Of a stretch of DNA of 64,000 bases, positions 8,865 through 18,047 are shown one piece after another. The notes beneath the pieces were generated by a model. The model was not told the DNA's origin. It saw only the letters and a list, made by a program, of their open reading frames with translations, and made no database searches. How positions within the stretch are numbered: the stretch's first letter is position 1; each line of letters starts with the position of its first letter. Location: positions 62,001 through 126,000 of the forward strand of contig CAUEQD010000004.1 of assembly GCA_959019945.1 (NCBI GenBank), given 5' to 3'. The stretch is from an uncultured Collinsella sp. (GTDB lineage: Bacteria > Actinomycetota > Coriobacteriia > Coriobacteriales > Coriobacteriaceae). A program made the position numbers and the translations under genes.

Positions 8865-9260
8865 TTACTTGGTCTCGTCGCCTTCCAGGAAGATCTTTCG
8901 GGTCACAAAGTTGTAGACCATGACAAGCGCGGTGGCGCAGATCTTGGCGATATTGGCCTCGAGTCCCAGGCCGGCGTTGAGTGTCAACACGATACCGTCG
9001 TTGAGTGCCAGGCCGATCACGGACAGCACGACAAAGATAATGAACTCGCGGCGGCGGCTCATGCCCTCCTTGTGCGCAAACACGTACTTCATGCTGGCGA
9101 GGTAGTTAAAGATGAGTGAGATGATAAAGCCGCTGGTGTTGGCGATTAGGATGTTGAGGCCCAGACCGTAGTGGAGCAGATTCATAATGCCAAAGTCGAT
9201 GACCGTGGCAATGACGCCGACGACGCCAAACTTCATGATCTGCGCAAGGAGCTTTTGCAT
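8865..9260 (-). CDS. GtrA-family membrane protein (second copy)
   Basis: 131 residues with four transmembrane segments, parallel in sequence to the neighbour at 8239-8646: IMKFGVVGVIATVIDFG, IFNYLASMKYVF, EGMSRRREF and VYNFVTRKIFLEG are shared block by block. The ATG at 9260 is chosen because GGCAGG lies just upstream; the frame extends to a TTG at 9323 without a better site. The pair probably arose by tandem duplication. The substrate is unknown; a glycolipid-linked sugar is expected from the family. Confidence 0.87.
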   Translation of the reverse strand: MQKLLAQIMKFGVVGVIATVIDFGIMNLLHYGLGLNILIANTSGFIISLIFNYLASMKYVFAHKEGMSRRREFIIFVVLSVIGLALNDGIVLTLNAGLGLEANIAKICATALVMVYNFVTRKIFLEGDETK

Positions 9261-9338
9261 GGTACCTGCCTTAGGGTGGCGCCGGGACGCCGTGGGGATG
9301 ACAAACTCAGCAAGTTTAGCCAATCCCCGCGGGTGGGG

Positions 9339-11255
9339 CTAGGCGCGCTCCTCGATAGCACCGTTTCTATATGCATCGAGCAGCTGGCGCAGGTCTTGGA
9401 TCTGGCTGCGGATCTTGGCGCCAGTATCGGTGTCGCTCACCATGCGGCGACGGTCTGCTTGGTCAAAACGGTTGGTCTCGCTTTCGATGTCCACGTTGCG
9501 TGTGAGTGCCTCGGCAACCGTCGTAAAGGCCCGGTGCGACTTGAGACGGCAGCCGCGCGAGCTCGAGATGAGCGTATAGCCGGCGATACCCGTCTTGGGA
9601 TGGTAGGCGCGGCAGAAGCCGCCATCGATGACCAGCAGCTTCCCCTCGGCTCGGATAGGCTGCTCGCCCTTGGTGGTTTTAACGGGTGTGTGGCCGTTGA
9701 TGATGTGACCGGTCGGTGAACATGCCATGGGCGCGACGCCAAACTCGCGCATGATGTCGTCGCAGACCGAGGGCGACTTGGTAAGTGTAAAGTACGGGTC
9801 CATCGGCTCGACCCAGGTGCTCTTATCGGCGATATAGGCGCGCTCAAAGGTACGCACCAGGCGTCCGCTGGCGGGTGAGTTAAAGCCAATCCACAGGTAC
9901 CACATCCAGTCGAGAGCGTCGCGGTCGCCCATGCGCCAGGCGCGGCGGGCGATGTGGTCGCAAAAATCAAGATAATCGCGGCCAGCGTGCCAGGTGCCCA
10001 GGCAGTTCATGCTGCTAAAGGTGCCGTCTTCGTTGAGCGGAACGCAGCCGTGGAAGAGCAGGTTGCCGTTGGCGACCTTGTACATCGAGCCGTGGGTGTA
10101 GAGGAAATCGATATGGCGATGCAGGTGATCGGCGGTGACAAACTCGGACACGAGCTTGTCGATGATGTGCTGCTCCTGAGACGTGAGCGTGTAGGGGTCC
10201 GCCGGGTCGACGGTGGGGAAGTCGTTGGTCGTGAGCGGCCACACGCTGCCGTCGGCGAGCGTGACCGTGCCGGTGTCGTGGTCGATCTTGTCGAGTAACA
10301 GGCGGTCGGTCATGTCGAACTCGGGGTGGCGCTGGATAATCTGGCCCTCGAGCTTAAAGAGCAGCACGTTGATGGCCTTGATCAGCGGGGTGATGGACTC
10401 ACCGGCGGTGTAGGTGGCATCGGCAAAGGCGACAAGCTCACGCAGCGAGATACCGTAGTCGTTCTCCAGGATCTCGTAATTGTCGTAGCGCAGGTTGTTG
10501 CGCAACACCGTGGCGATGCAGGCGGGCTCACCGGCCGCAGCGCCCATCCACAGCAGGTCGTGGTTGCCCCACTGGATGTCGAGTGAATGGTAGGTGAGCA
10601 GACGGTCCATAATCTTGGCCGCGCCGCCGCCGCGGTCGAAGATGTCGCCCACCAGGTGCAGGTGGTCGACGGCCAGGCGCTTGATGAGCGAGGCGAGCGA
10701 CTCGATAAAGTCGTCGGCGCTGGCGGTCTCCAGGATGGACTCCACGATGCGCTCGTGATAGCGCACGCGATAGTTGTTCTCGTCCGGGTGCGTGTGCAAC
10801 AACTCGTCGATGATATAGGCGTAATCGCGCGGGATAGCCTTACGCACCTTGGAGCGCGTGTAGCGGCTTGAAAGCGACCGGGCGACCATGATGAGCTGGT
10901 CAAGCATCGTCTTGTACCAGGTGGGCGAGTCCTCGCGCCGGCTGCGGACCAGGTCGATCTTCTCGCGCGGGTAGTAGATGAGCGTACACAGCTCGCCCTT
11001 TTCGTCAAAGGAGAGCGTGTCGCCAAAGATCTCGTCGACATGTTCGCGCACGACGCCCGAGCAGTTGTTGAGGATGTGCATAAAGGCTTCGTACTCACCA
11101 TGCACGTCGCTCATAAAATGCTCGGTGCCCTTGGGTAGGTTGAGGATGGCCGAGAGGTTGATAATTTCGGTAAATGCGGATTGTTCGGTGGGGAACTGTC
11201 TCGACAGCAGGCGCAGATACTTGAAGTCTTGCAGGTTGCGATCGAATGCGACCAT
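9339..11255 (-). CDS. fbp: Class III fructose-1,6-bisphosphatase
   Basis: 638 residues, matching the ~640-residue class III FBPase (Firmicutes-type, gluconeogenesis; fructose-1,6-bisphosphate to fructose-6-phosphate). It carries the metallophosphoesterase blocks FMSDVHGEYEAF (~44-55), GDIFDRGGGAAKIMD (~204-218) and WGNHDLLWMGA (~227-237). The start at 11255 follows GGAAGG with a 6-base gap. An upstream in-frame start at 11300 has no such site. Two dyads lie in the 320-base leader region between this gene and the divergent DegV gene. Confidence 0.93.
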   Translation of the reverse strand: MVAFDRNLQDFKYLRLLSRQFPTEQSAFTEIINLSAILNLPKGTEHFMSDVHGEYEAFMHILNNCSGVVREHVDEIFGDTLSFDEKGELCTLIYYPREKIDLVRSRREDSPTWYKTMLDQLIMVARSLSSRYTRSKVRKAIPRDYAYIIDELLHTHPDENNYRVRYHERIVESILETASADDFIESLASLIKRLAVDHLHLVGDIFDRGGGAAKIMDRLLTYHSLDIQWGNHDLLWMGAAAGEPACIATVLRNNLRYDNYEILENDYGISLRELVAFADATYTAGESITPLIKAINVLLFKLEGQIIQRHPEFDMTDRLLLDKIDHDTGTVTLADGSVWPLTTNDFPTVDPADPYTLTSQEQHIIDKLVSEFVTADHLHRHIDFLYTHGSMYKVANGNLLFHGCVPLNEDGTFSSMNCLGTWHAGRDYLDFCDHIARRAWRMGDRDALDWMWYLWIGFNSPASGRLVRTFERAYIADKSTWVEPMDPYFTLTKSPSVCDDIMREFGVAPMACSPTGHIINGHTPVKTTKGEQPIRAEGKLLVIDGGFCRAYHPKTGIAGYTLISSSRGCRLKSHRAFTTVAEALTRNVDIESETNRFDQADRRRMVSDTDTGAKIRSQIQDLRQLLDAYRNGAIEERA

Positions 11256-11274
11256 GAAACACCTTCCGATGGGG

Positions 11275-11311
11275 CTGGTAAAACTGATAAACAGCGTCAA
11301 ACGTTTACCAG
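11275..11311. promoter_or_regulatory. Candidate operator upstream of fbp
   Basis: CTGGTAAA (11275-11282) and TTTACCAG (11304-11311) form a perfect 8-bp dyad within the fbp promoter region. Further GGTAAA half-sites occur nearby (11369-11375, 11500-11505). A carbon-source regulator is a plausible but unproven reader. Confidence 0.35.
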
Positions 11312-11479
11312 TATGCGCCGCTTTTGTTTCGATTTTGCGCCAGCGGCTGAATTGTCGGCTGAACGGTTTGGTAAATCGATTTAGTGAAGGTAGATGTGTT
11401 GGTCGGGTGGAGACGACAGAGGGTGTTTTCTCAGATATTTATGCGTCGGGTCGGTGGAGACGATGGTGGTAAAGATGTT

Positions 11480-11510
11480 CACTATTTTTGGTTCGATTTG
11501 GTAAATAGTG
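11480..11510. promoter_or_regulatory. Candidate operator upstream of degV
   Basis: CACTATTT (11480-11487) and AAATAGTG (11503-11510) form a perfect dyad about 65 bases before the DegV start. Confidence 0.35.
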
Positions 11511-11575
11511 GACATATGTACCGCATGTAGGCTCACTGTGCGATAATTTGCGCAGCAATGAGTAAGGAGCCTCAT

Positions 11576-12466
11576 ATGAGTGATTTTGTCCTGACCTGTG
11601 AATCCGCCGCCGATCGAACCCGTGAGTTCTTTGCGTCGCGCAATATCCCTGTCGTGTGTTTTCATTACGAGATCGACGATGTTGTCTATACGGACGATCT
11701 GTATCAGTCGATTACGCCGGACGAGTTTTTTGCCCAGATTGCCGCGGGCGCCATGCCCAAGACGTCTCAGGTGAGCGTGGGTGAGTACGAGGAGTTTTGG
11801 GAGCCGTTTGTTGCCGAGGGTAAAGACGTGCTGCACCTGACGTTGTCGTCGGGTATTTCGGGCACGTATGGATCGGCCTGCGTCGCGGCGCAGATGCTTG
11901 CGGATCGCTATCCCGAGGGCGGCAAGGTGCGCGTCATCGATTCGCTGGCGGCGTCTTCGGGCTTTGGCCTGTTGTTGGAATATGCCGCCGATGTGCGCGA
12001 TAGTGGGGCTTCACTCGACGAGACGGCTGCCTGGATCGAGGAGCACAAGCTCAACCTGCACCACTGGTTCTTCTCGACCGATCTGTCGAGCTACCTGCGC
12101 GGCGGTCGCATTTCGGCCGCGAGCGCGATCATCGGCACGGCGCTTAAGATTTGCCCGCTTATGACGGTCGATTGCGAAGGTAAGCTGTCGCCACGTGAGA
12201 AGATTCGCACTAAGAAGCGCGCGATTTCCGAGATGGCTAAGACCATGATGGCACACGTACAGGACGGTGCAGATTATTCGGGTAAGTGCATCATGTCGCA
12301 GTCGGCGTGCCGCGAGGATGCCGAGGCGGTCGCGGCGCTGATTGAGGAACAGGTTCCGCAGCTTAAAGGCAAGATTGAGATCAATGACATCGGTACTCTG
12401 ATTGGCTCGCATACCGGACCTGGTACGGTGGCGCTCTTCTTTATGGGCGACAAGCGCGTGGATTAA
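11576..12466 (+). CDS. DegV family fatty-acid-binding protein
   Basis: 296 residues. The N-terminal FVLTCESAADRT, the TSQVSVGEYEEFW block, LSSGISGTYGSA and the C-terminal HTGPGTVALFF are DegV-family marks. Family members bind fatty acids, and some present them to the fatty-acid kinase FakA. The start at 11576 is set by AAGGAG six bases upstream; ATG 11558 lies within that leader. A second DegV protein is at 29969-30829. Confidence 0.9.
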   Translation: MSDFVLTCESAADRTREFFASRNIPVVCFHYEIDDVVYTDDLYQSITPDEFFAQIAAGAMPKTSQVSVGEYEEFWEPFVAEGKDVLHLTLSSGISGTYGSACVAAQMLADRYPEGGKVRVIDSLAASSGFGLLLEYAADVRDSGASLDETAAWIEEHKLNLHHWFFSTDLSSYLRGGRISAASAIIGTALKICPLMTVDCEGKLSPREKIRTKKRAISEMAKTMMAHVQDGADYSGKCIMSQSACREDAEAVAALIEEQVPQLKGKIEINDIGTLIGSHTGPGTVALFFMGDKRVD

Positions 12467-12507
12467 TTTGCCCCATCACGTCGCTGCATGATTGCTCAAA
12501 CGAAAAC

Positions 12508-12535
12508 GGCCCGCCTCACGTTTGTGGGGCGGGCC
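12508..12535. terminator. Bidirectional terminator
   Basis: A 12-bp stem of GC-rich sequence with a 4-base loop lies between the convergent DegV and TIM-barrel genes. On the minus strand a GTTTTCG run follows. Confidence 0.75.
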
Positions 12536-12546
12536 AAGATGTTTTG

Positions 12547-13638
12547 CTAGCGTTTCTTTCCGCGGAAGAAAAAGCCGTGCAGTGACGGCTTGAGGCCGCG
12601 GTTGGCGCGATGCTCCTCGACGCGCTCGTGGATCGAAGCGACGCGCTCGATGACTTCGTCGGGAATCGGCACATCGGGATTCATGTTCTCGACTTGGCTG
12701 ACCTCGGCGGCGGCGACCTGGTCGATAATGGGCACGTCGTCGCGCGAGATGACAGGTGTGGCGTCTTCCTTCATCTTGCGATAACGCTGCATCATGTCGG
12801 TCTGTAGCTGCTGGGCCGAAGGCGGTGTCCAGATGATGGCGTTGGCGCCGGCGGCGATGGTCTCGCGAATGCTCTCGGGCGTCTTGCCGCCCGGCGCGAT
12901 AAGCGGCAGGTTGGGATAGTGCTCGCGCAGCTCGCGTAGGACCTGGGGCGTGTTCTTGCCGGCGGCGATGTTGAGAATCTTGGCTCCAGCGCGCACCTTG
13001 GCGTGGGCATCGTCGTCGCAGCGAACGACCGTGGCGATGACGGGGATGTCGGCGATGTTGGTGATGTGCTCGACCATCTCGGCAGTAGCGGGGGAGTTGA
13101 CCACGCAGCCCGCCGCGCCCTGCATCTCGGAGACGGCTGCCATCTGCACGGAGCGCTTACCGGTCGTAGTTCCGCCACCCACGCCTACAAAGACCGGGCA
13201 CTCGGCGACGGTCAGCAGCGCTTGCGTAATGGCGGGCTGCGGCGTGAAAGGGTAGACCGCAAAGACGGCGTCGGCGTTGGAGTTGCGGATAACCGCGACA
13301 TCGGTGGTGTAAATGAGCGACTTGATGCGTCGGCCAAAGAGCGTGAAGCCGCTGGCCTCCTCGATCTCGTCGGGCATGCGAAGGGCAGCCTTGCGTAGGC
13401 GTCCGTCGATGGGCAGGGGCTCCATAGGGAGCAGGCCGTTGGGCGTGACGGCTATTTGGGGCTCGGTGAACTCGTCTGCAAGCTCGACCTCGGAAAAATC
13501 GACCGAGGCGACGATGTCCTCGTGCACCTCGGCGGGCACATCGATGGGAGCTTGGTCGTTTGCCGCCGCAGGCGTGTCGAAGGAGCTGGTGCCGACGAAG
13601 GCGTCGACGCGCTCATTTAGATCGTTGAGGGTATCCAT
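12547..13638 (-). CDS. TIM-barrel phosphate-binding protein, function unknown
   Basis: 363 residues. The first ~95 residues are acidic and low in conserved features. Residues ~100-290 have alternating strand/helix segments ending in APGGKTPESIRETIAAGA, a glycine-rich phosphate-binding turn seen in ThiG/KDPG-aldolase-like barrels; another glycine cluster is VFVGVGGGTTTGKR. The C-terminal tail is charged. It resembles proteins often annotated merely as hydrolase in Coriobacteriia. No catalytic residue could be assigned. The start has no strong ribosome site. Confidence 0.7.
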   Translation of the reverse strand: MDTLNDLNERVDAFVGTSSFDTPAAANDQAPIDVPAEVHEDIVASVDFSEVELADEFTEPQIAVTPNGLLPMEPLPIDGRLRKAALRMPDEIEEASGFTLFGRRIKSLIYTTDVAVIRNSNADAVFAVYPFTPQPAITQALLTVAECPVFVGVGGGTTTGKRSVQMAAVSEMQGAAGCVVNSPATAEMVEHITNIADIPVIATVVRCDDDAHAKVRAGAKILNIAAGKNTPQVLRELREHYPNLPLIAPGGKTPESIRETIAAGANAIIWTPPSAQQLQTDMMQRYRKMKEDATPVISRDDVPIIDQVAAAEVSQVENMNPDVPIPDEVIERVASIHERVEEHRANRGLKPSLHGFFFRGKKR

Positions 13639-13829
13639 GGAGGCTCGATTCTATGTGATGATGGCCGGCGCGATGCAGCCGGAATTGCGAATGCTAAATC
13701 GTTTGACGAGTTGATTTTTCCCCGCCGCGCCATCCGTTAGACCGAAGGGCCGGCGAACGTGAAGGAGCTGTGGTGGCGGGTATCGAGGTGCTATCTTGAA
13801 AGCCCCGTTTAAAAGAGAGGTGACGCGGT

Positions 13830-14000
13830 ATGGAATTGACAGCAATGTTTGGCTCGATCGGCCTGTGTGTGGCCGCAATCGTTGCCGCCGCGGTCATCTA
13901 CTTTGTGGTCACGGCCATTAAGGGCAAAAGGGCCGAACGCAAGGAGCGCGCGATGCTTAAACAGCATCGCGACCAGCAGGGCAAACGCGCACAGAGATAG
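13830..14000 (+). CDS. 56-residue single-pass membrane protein
   Basis: This short frame encodes one transmembrane helix (IGLCVAAIVAAAVIYFVV, ~9-26) followed by a strongly basic cytoplasmic tail (KGKRAERKERAMLKQHRDQQ). GAGAGG stands about nine bases before the ATG, and the gene sits alone between two minus-strand genes. The amphipathic layout and ribosome site support coding, but no family is recognised. Confidence 0.6.
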   Translation: MELTAMFGSIGLCVAAIVAAAVIYFVVTAIKGKRAERKERAMLKQHRDQQGKRAQR

Positions 14001-14024
14001 CTTGTTGAGTTTTGGATCCGTGCG

Positions 14025-15128
14025 CTAGCTGCGTTTTCGGATCAGGGCAATGTAGAAGCCCTCAAAGTCGCGGCTAGGCGGAATGGTGAGCGTGCCGGGC
14101 AGGCCGTTGACGATGGCCGATACCTGACCCGCGGCAATGGCTTCGGTCAGAGCGTTGGACTCGATGCGCGGCTCCTCACCAGCTTCCTGGGTGCGTCGTG
14201 CTTCACTTTCGCTTGGCGTGCCGTCGAGGGGGATGAGCTCGCAGTCCATATGCTTGTCGAGGGCCTCTTGCAGGGCGTCCTCGTTTTCCTGCGGCAAGAT
14301 CGAACAAGTCGAATAGACGAGCGTGCCGCCCGGTTTGAGGGCCCCCATGGCGCGGTCCAGAAGTGCTCGCTGCGAGCGGGCGCACTTGCTCAGCAACTGC
14401 TCGGTGAGGCCGCGCAGGCTTTTCTCGTTGCCACTGATGACGGTGCCCGTGCCGGTGCAGGGAGCGTCGAGCAGGATGCGGTCAAAGCGGAAGAACTCGT
14501 CGAGCTCGCGTGCGTCGATGCGCATGACGGGCACGTTTTTGGCACCCTGGCGATGGAGGTTCGACTCGAGCTTTTCGGCGCGGGGAATGCTCATCTCACA
14601 GGCGGTGAGGTGCGCCTGTCCCTGGGTGAGGGCGGCGATCTGCGTCGTCTTGCCGCCGGGGGCTGCGCACATGTCCAGGATGTCCTCGCCTGCCTGGGCG
14701 CCCAGGACCAACGGCGGCATCATGGATGACAGGCTCTGCAGGTAGATTTTGCCGTCGCGGTAGATGTCGAGATCCCACAGATCTGAAACCTGGGCCTCGG
14801 GCAGGATAAAGGCGTCCGGATACCAGGTAACGGTTTGGTGGGCGATGCAGGCGGCATCGAGCGCCGCAGCGATGTCCTCGGCGGTCGCCTTGAGCGTGTT
14901 GGCGCGCAGCGTGACCGGGCGTGTGGCCGCGGCGCCGAAGCCCTCGATCATGAGCTTGGCATCGGCGGGCGCATAGGCGCCGGCGACCGTGTCGACCATA
15001 AAGCGCGGCAGGTCGGCGGCGCAGGGAAGGGCGGCAAGCTGGTCGGAAAGCTCGGTAGCAGCAAACTGCCTGAGCTTGAGCTCGGCCTTGACCTGCTTTT
15101 TCTGCTTACGACGACGCGGCTTGGACAT
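14025..15128 (-). CDS. NOL1/NOP2/Sun-family RNA m5C methyltransferase
   Basis: 367 residues. SAM-binding motif DMCAAPGGKT, motif IV DAPCTGTG with its release Cys, and motif VI YSTCSILPQENE with the catalytic Cys are all present. These define RsmB/RsmF-type 5-methylcytosine methyltransferases acting on rRNA or tRNA. The N-terminus is a Lys/Arg-rich tail followed by an RNA-contacting region. The length is shorter than typical RsmF (~450-480) because the C-terminal PUA-like extension is reduced. GGAAGGAAAG precedes the start. Confidence 0.88.
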   Translation of the reverse strand: MSKPRRRKQKKQVKAELKLRQFAATELSDQLAALPCAADLPRFMVDTVAGAYAPADAKLMIEGFGAAATRPVTLRANTLKATAEDIAAALDAACIAHQTVTWYPDAFILPEAQVSDLWDLDIYRDGKIYLQSLSSMMPPLVLGAQAGEDILDMCAAPGGKTTQIAALTQGQAHLTACEMSIPRAEKLESNLHRQGAKNVPVMRIDARELDEFFRFDRILLDAPCTGTGTVISGNEKSLRGLTEQLLSKCARSQRALLDRAMGALKPGGTLVYSTCSILPQENEDALQEALDKHMDCELIPLDGTPSESEARRTQEAGEEPRIESNALTEAIAAGQVSAIVNGLPGTLTIPPSRDFEGFYIALIRKRS

Positions 15129-15187
15129 CCGTCTTTCCTTCCCGTCCCAAATTGACTACTTTCCGGGCACGCCGCTGCTGGCGTGCT

Positions 15188-17338
15188 TTAGTACTGGCTC
15201 TCGTGCTTGCTGAAGAAGTCGAAGCGCGGGGGCAGCGGCTTCACGCGGTGGTCGCCGGGCTTCTCGCCCAGGCTCTCCACAAACTCATCCGTGGAGGCAA
15301 AGATGTTATCCCAGCTAAAGAAGGCGACCGGGTCAACGTCGAAGTACTCGCAGATGAGCTCGCAGCCGGCCGGCACGATGCCGTGCATGAGCACGGTCGC
15401 TACGCGCAGCTCGGTAAAGGCGTCGACGAGGGCCTGCGTCATGGCGGCGTTGGCCGGCTCGCCCTCGAGCTTGTTGGCGGCCTTGGAGGCATCGCTCCAG
15501 CGCTTGTTGGCGGCGCGCAGGTAGTCGTCGCACACAGCGAGCGCTCGGTGCGTCTCGAACTTGTACATGGCCTGCTCAAAGGCGAGGGCTGCCTGCTGGG
15601 CGGCTTCGACCACGGTGTCAGAAGCGGCACCGGCGGGGATGCAACCGTTGCGATAGGGACTCTCGTCGCCCTCCTTGACGGCGACGCCGTAGAAGCAGCT
15701 GCGGGCCAGGCGGTTGAACACGCCGGTCAGCAGCGCGCTCTCCTTAAGGGCGGGGTCGATAACGCGCTTGTCGTCGCAGGCGCGCACCTCGTTGCCGTCC
15801 TTGTCCTTGCCGGTCACGCGCGTGTCGTATGCCTTGGGGCTAAAGCTCACCGGCTTCTCGGACAGGCCGAGCGACAGCCAATGCGCGCGCATCTGCTCGC
15901 AGGTGTAGTGGTTGAGCAGGTCGTCTGCCGGCGGGGGAGGAGTCTGCGAGGACGAGCTTGCCTTTTTGCCCATGTAGAGCAGGTGGTAGCAGGCGCTGAC
16001 GGTGCTCTGCGTGAGGTTCCAACCCAGGGCCTCCCACATGGCGGTCTGCGCGATGCAATAGAAGTAGATGTTGTCCTGGCCAATGAACTGGTAGATCTGT
16101 GCGTCATCCGAGCACCACCAGTCGCGCCAGTCGAGCGAGCTGTGCTGGTAGGTGGGCGCGGGGACCTGCGTGGAATCGGCGGCGGGCTCGCCCATGAGGG
16201 CGGCATCCTGGGCGGCGACGCCCTCGGTCACGCCGGCGGCCTTGGCATCGCGTGCGAGCACGGTGCGCGTATAGCTGATGGGAGCCCACAGGCTCTCGGG
16301 CCAGCACCAGCAGGTGACGTCGGAGACGCCATCGACCTCGGGCACCGGAACGCCCCAGTCGATGTTGCCGGTGATGCGGAAGGGTACGAGCGCCTTGCCG
16401 CTGCGGAAGCGCACGCCGCCGTTGGCGAGCACCGCGTGGGCATCGTCGCGCTCCTTCCAGCTGGGGAAGGTGACGGTAAAGCTGCTCTTGTTGCCCTCGG
16501 GCTCCAGCACGGTGTGCTCGGGAAGCTGATCCTCGACGGCATCGAAGGCCTCGCGGAACTTGTTCTGGATGTAGAGCTGGGCCGGCAGCAGCCACTCTTC
16601 CATGGTCTTGGAGACCACGGAGCGAACCTGCGGGTTCTGGGCGAGCTTGGCGGTATAGGTTTTCATAAAGTCGAGGTAGGCCGGCAGGTCGAAGTAGAGG
16701 TTGTCGACCGGGCGCAGCTCGGGCACCTCGCCGGTGAGCTGGCTTTTGGGCGCGATGAGCTCCTCGGGCTCAAACTGGTGACCCAGGTCGCACTCGTCGG
16801 CATAAGCCTTCTCGGACTTGCAGCCCTGGATGGGGCAGCGGCCGATCACCTGGCGGCCGTTGAGGAACGTGCCGGCCTTGGCGTCGTAGAACTGCAGCGT
16901 GGAGCGCTTGGAGATGGTGCCCTGTTCGTGCAGACGCTCGATAATCTCGGCGGTCACCTCGTTGTGAATCTGCGCAGCCGGCTCAAGGCCCGAGCCGCCG
17001 TAGATATCGCAGCTGATGTTGTAGTTGTTGAGGGTCGCGGCCTGGCGGGAGTGATTGGACTCGACATACTCGGCGATGGACTTGTCGTAGCCCTCGTTCT
17101 CCTTGAGCTTGCGGTAGCTCTCCATGATGGGCGAGCCATAGCAGTCGGTGCCCGAGGTGAAGATGACGTTCTCGCGGCCCAGACGGTCGCGCAGGAAGCG
17201 GGCGAAGAAGTCGGCCGGGACAAAGACGCCACCGACGTGGCCAAAGTGAAGGCCCTTGTTGCCGTAGGGCTCGCCGGCGGTAACGATGGCGCGGCGAGGC
17301 CAGCTGGGACGGTCGTTCATGGAGTATTTGGATGCCAT
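15188..17338 (-). CDS. metG: Methionyl-tRNA synthetase (divergent KMSKS)
   Basis: A 716-residue class I synthetase of MetRS type. It has GLHFGHVGG (HIGH variant), TSGTDCYGSPI, the zinc-knuckle segment CPIQGC and later CDLGH, NIDWGVPVPE and FIGQDNIYFYC. An anticodon-binding helical domain follows, with FNRLARSCFYGV and KRWSDASKAAN. The KMSKS loop reads GKKASSSS, so the second catalytic lysine is replaced by serine. It would charge tRNA-Met with methionine. It lacks the C-terminal tRNA-binding EMAP-like domain. The start at 17338 has AAGGAG just upstream; the longer frame to 17431 has none. Confidence 0.85.
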   Translation of the reverse strand: MASKYSMNDRPSWPRRAIVTAGEPYGNKGLHFGHVGGVFVPADFFARFLRDRLGRENVIFTSGTDCYGSPIMESYRKLKENEGYDKSIAEYVESNHSRQAATLNNYNISCDIYGGSGLEPAAQIHNEVTAEIIERLHEQGTISKRSTLQFYDAKAGTFLNGRQVIGRCPIQGCKSEKAYADECDLGHQFEPEELIAPKSQLTGEVPELRPVDNLYFDLPAYLDFMKTYTAKLAQNPQVRSVVSKTMEEWLLPAQLYIQNKFREAFDAVEDQLPEHTVLEPEGNKSSFTVTFPSWKERDDAHAVLANGGVRFRSGKALVPFRITGNIDWGVPVPEVDGVSDVTCWCWPESLWAPISYTRTVLARDAKAAGVTEGVAAQDAALMGEPAADSTQVPAPTYQHSSLDWRDWWCSDDAQIYQFIGQDNIYFYCIAQTAMWEALGWNLTQSTVSACYHLLYMGKKASSSSQTPPPPADDLLNHYTCEQMRAHWLSLGLSEKPVSFSPKAYDTRVTGKDKDGNEVRACDDKRVIDPALKESALLTGVFNRLARSCFYGVAVKEGDESPYRNGCIPAGAASDTVVEAAQQAALAFEQAMYKFETHRALAVCDDYLRAANKRWSDASKAANKLEGEPANAAMTQALVDAFTELRVATVLMHGIVPAGCELICEYFDVDPVAFFSWDNIFASTDEFVESLGEKPGDHRVKPLPPRFDFFSKHESQY

Positions 17339-17470
17339 GGGACTCCTTCGCATATGGTGAGAGCGCGGCCGGGCGCAAGGCCTGGCGACGCGGTGGTCAA
17401 TTCGTGCATATCGTTCGACATTATCGCACATGCGGACGGGTACGTGGCAGGGGCGCTATCCTAAGATGCT

Positions 17471-18037
17471 ATGAATGAGATTTCCAACATACATGCGTTT
17501 GAAGACGAGGAATTTCTGCACGCTTGCTTCGTGTGGGGGATGGTCGTAGTCGGCGTGTTTGCCGTGTGCCTGGTGCCGGTGTTTATGCTGCTGGGCGGGC
17601 CTGCAGACTTGGATGCGGCTGACGCGGGCGGCTGGATGGCTGTCGTGGGCTGGATAGTCGGCTTGGCTGCGGTTTCTGCGGCGTCATTTGCCGTGCACGA
17701 GCTGGTGCACGGTGTGTTTTTTAAGCTGCTGGCGCCTGCGGGCGCGCAGGTGACCTTTGGGGCGAATCGCGAGACGGCGATGATCTATGCCTGCGCCGAG
17801 GGCGTTGTGTATTCGCGCCGGCGGTACATGGCGGTTTGCCTGGCACCGACGGCTGTTGTGACGACAACGCTTGCCCTGGGGTTTGCGTTTTCGGGCTATC
17901 CGCTGCTGTGCTATCTGGCGGCCGGCTTGCATTTGTCAGGCTGTGTGGGCGACTGGTATTACGTGCGGACCATTTTGCGCGACCGCCGCATTGTCGCCTG
18001 CGAGGACACGTCCTTCGGCGTGCGCTTTTTCGGGTGA
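17471..18037 (+). CDS. DUF3267-type membrane zincin
   Basis: 188 residues with about four hydrophobic helices. The HELVHG motif (HExxH) occurs within AVHELVHGVFFKLL, which matches DUF3267, a family of predicted membrane-embedded zinc peptidases. A LAPTAVVTTTLAL helix and GDWYY near the C-terminus fit the fold. The Shine-Dalgarno of queH overlaps its stop codon, so the two are translationally linked. Substrate unknown. Confidence 0.75.
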   Translation: MNEISNIHAFEDEEFLHACFVWGMVVVGVFAVCLVPVFMLLGGPADLDAADAGGWMAVVGWIVGLAAVSAASFAVHELVHGVFFKLLAPAGAQVTFGANRETAMIYACAEGVVYSRRRYMAVCLAPTAVVTTTLALGFAFSGYPLLCYLAAGLHLSGCVGDWYYVRTILRDRRIVACEDTSFGVRFFG

Positions 18038-18047
18038 GGAGATGTCG

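Noticed and set aside
15152..17464. 770-codon plus-strand frame across the MetRS gene
   Set aside because: It mirrors the MetRS codons and has no domain; the synthetase motifs are on the minus strand.
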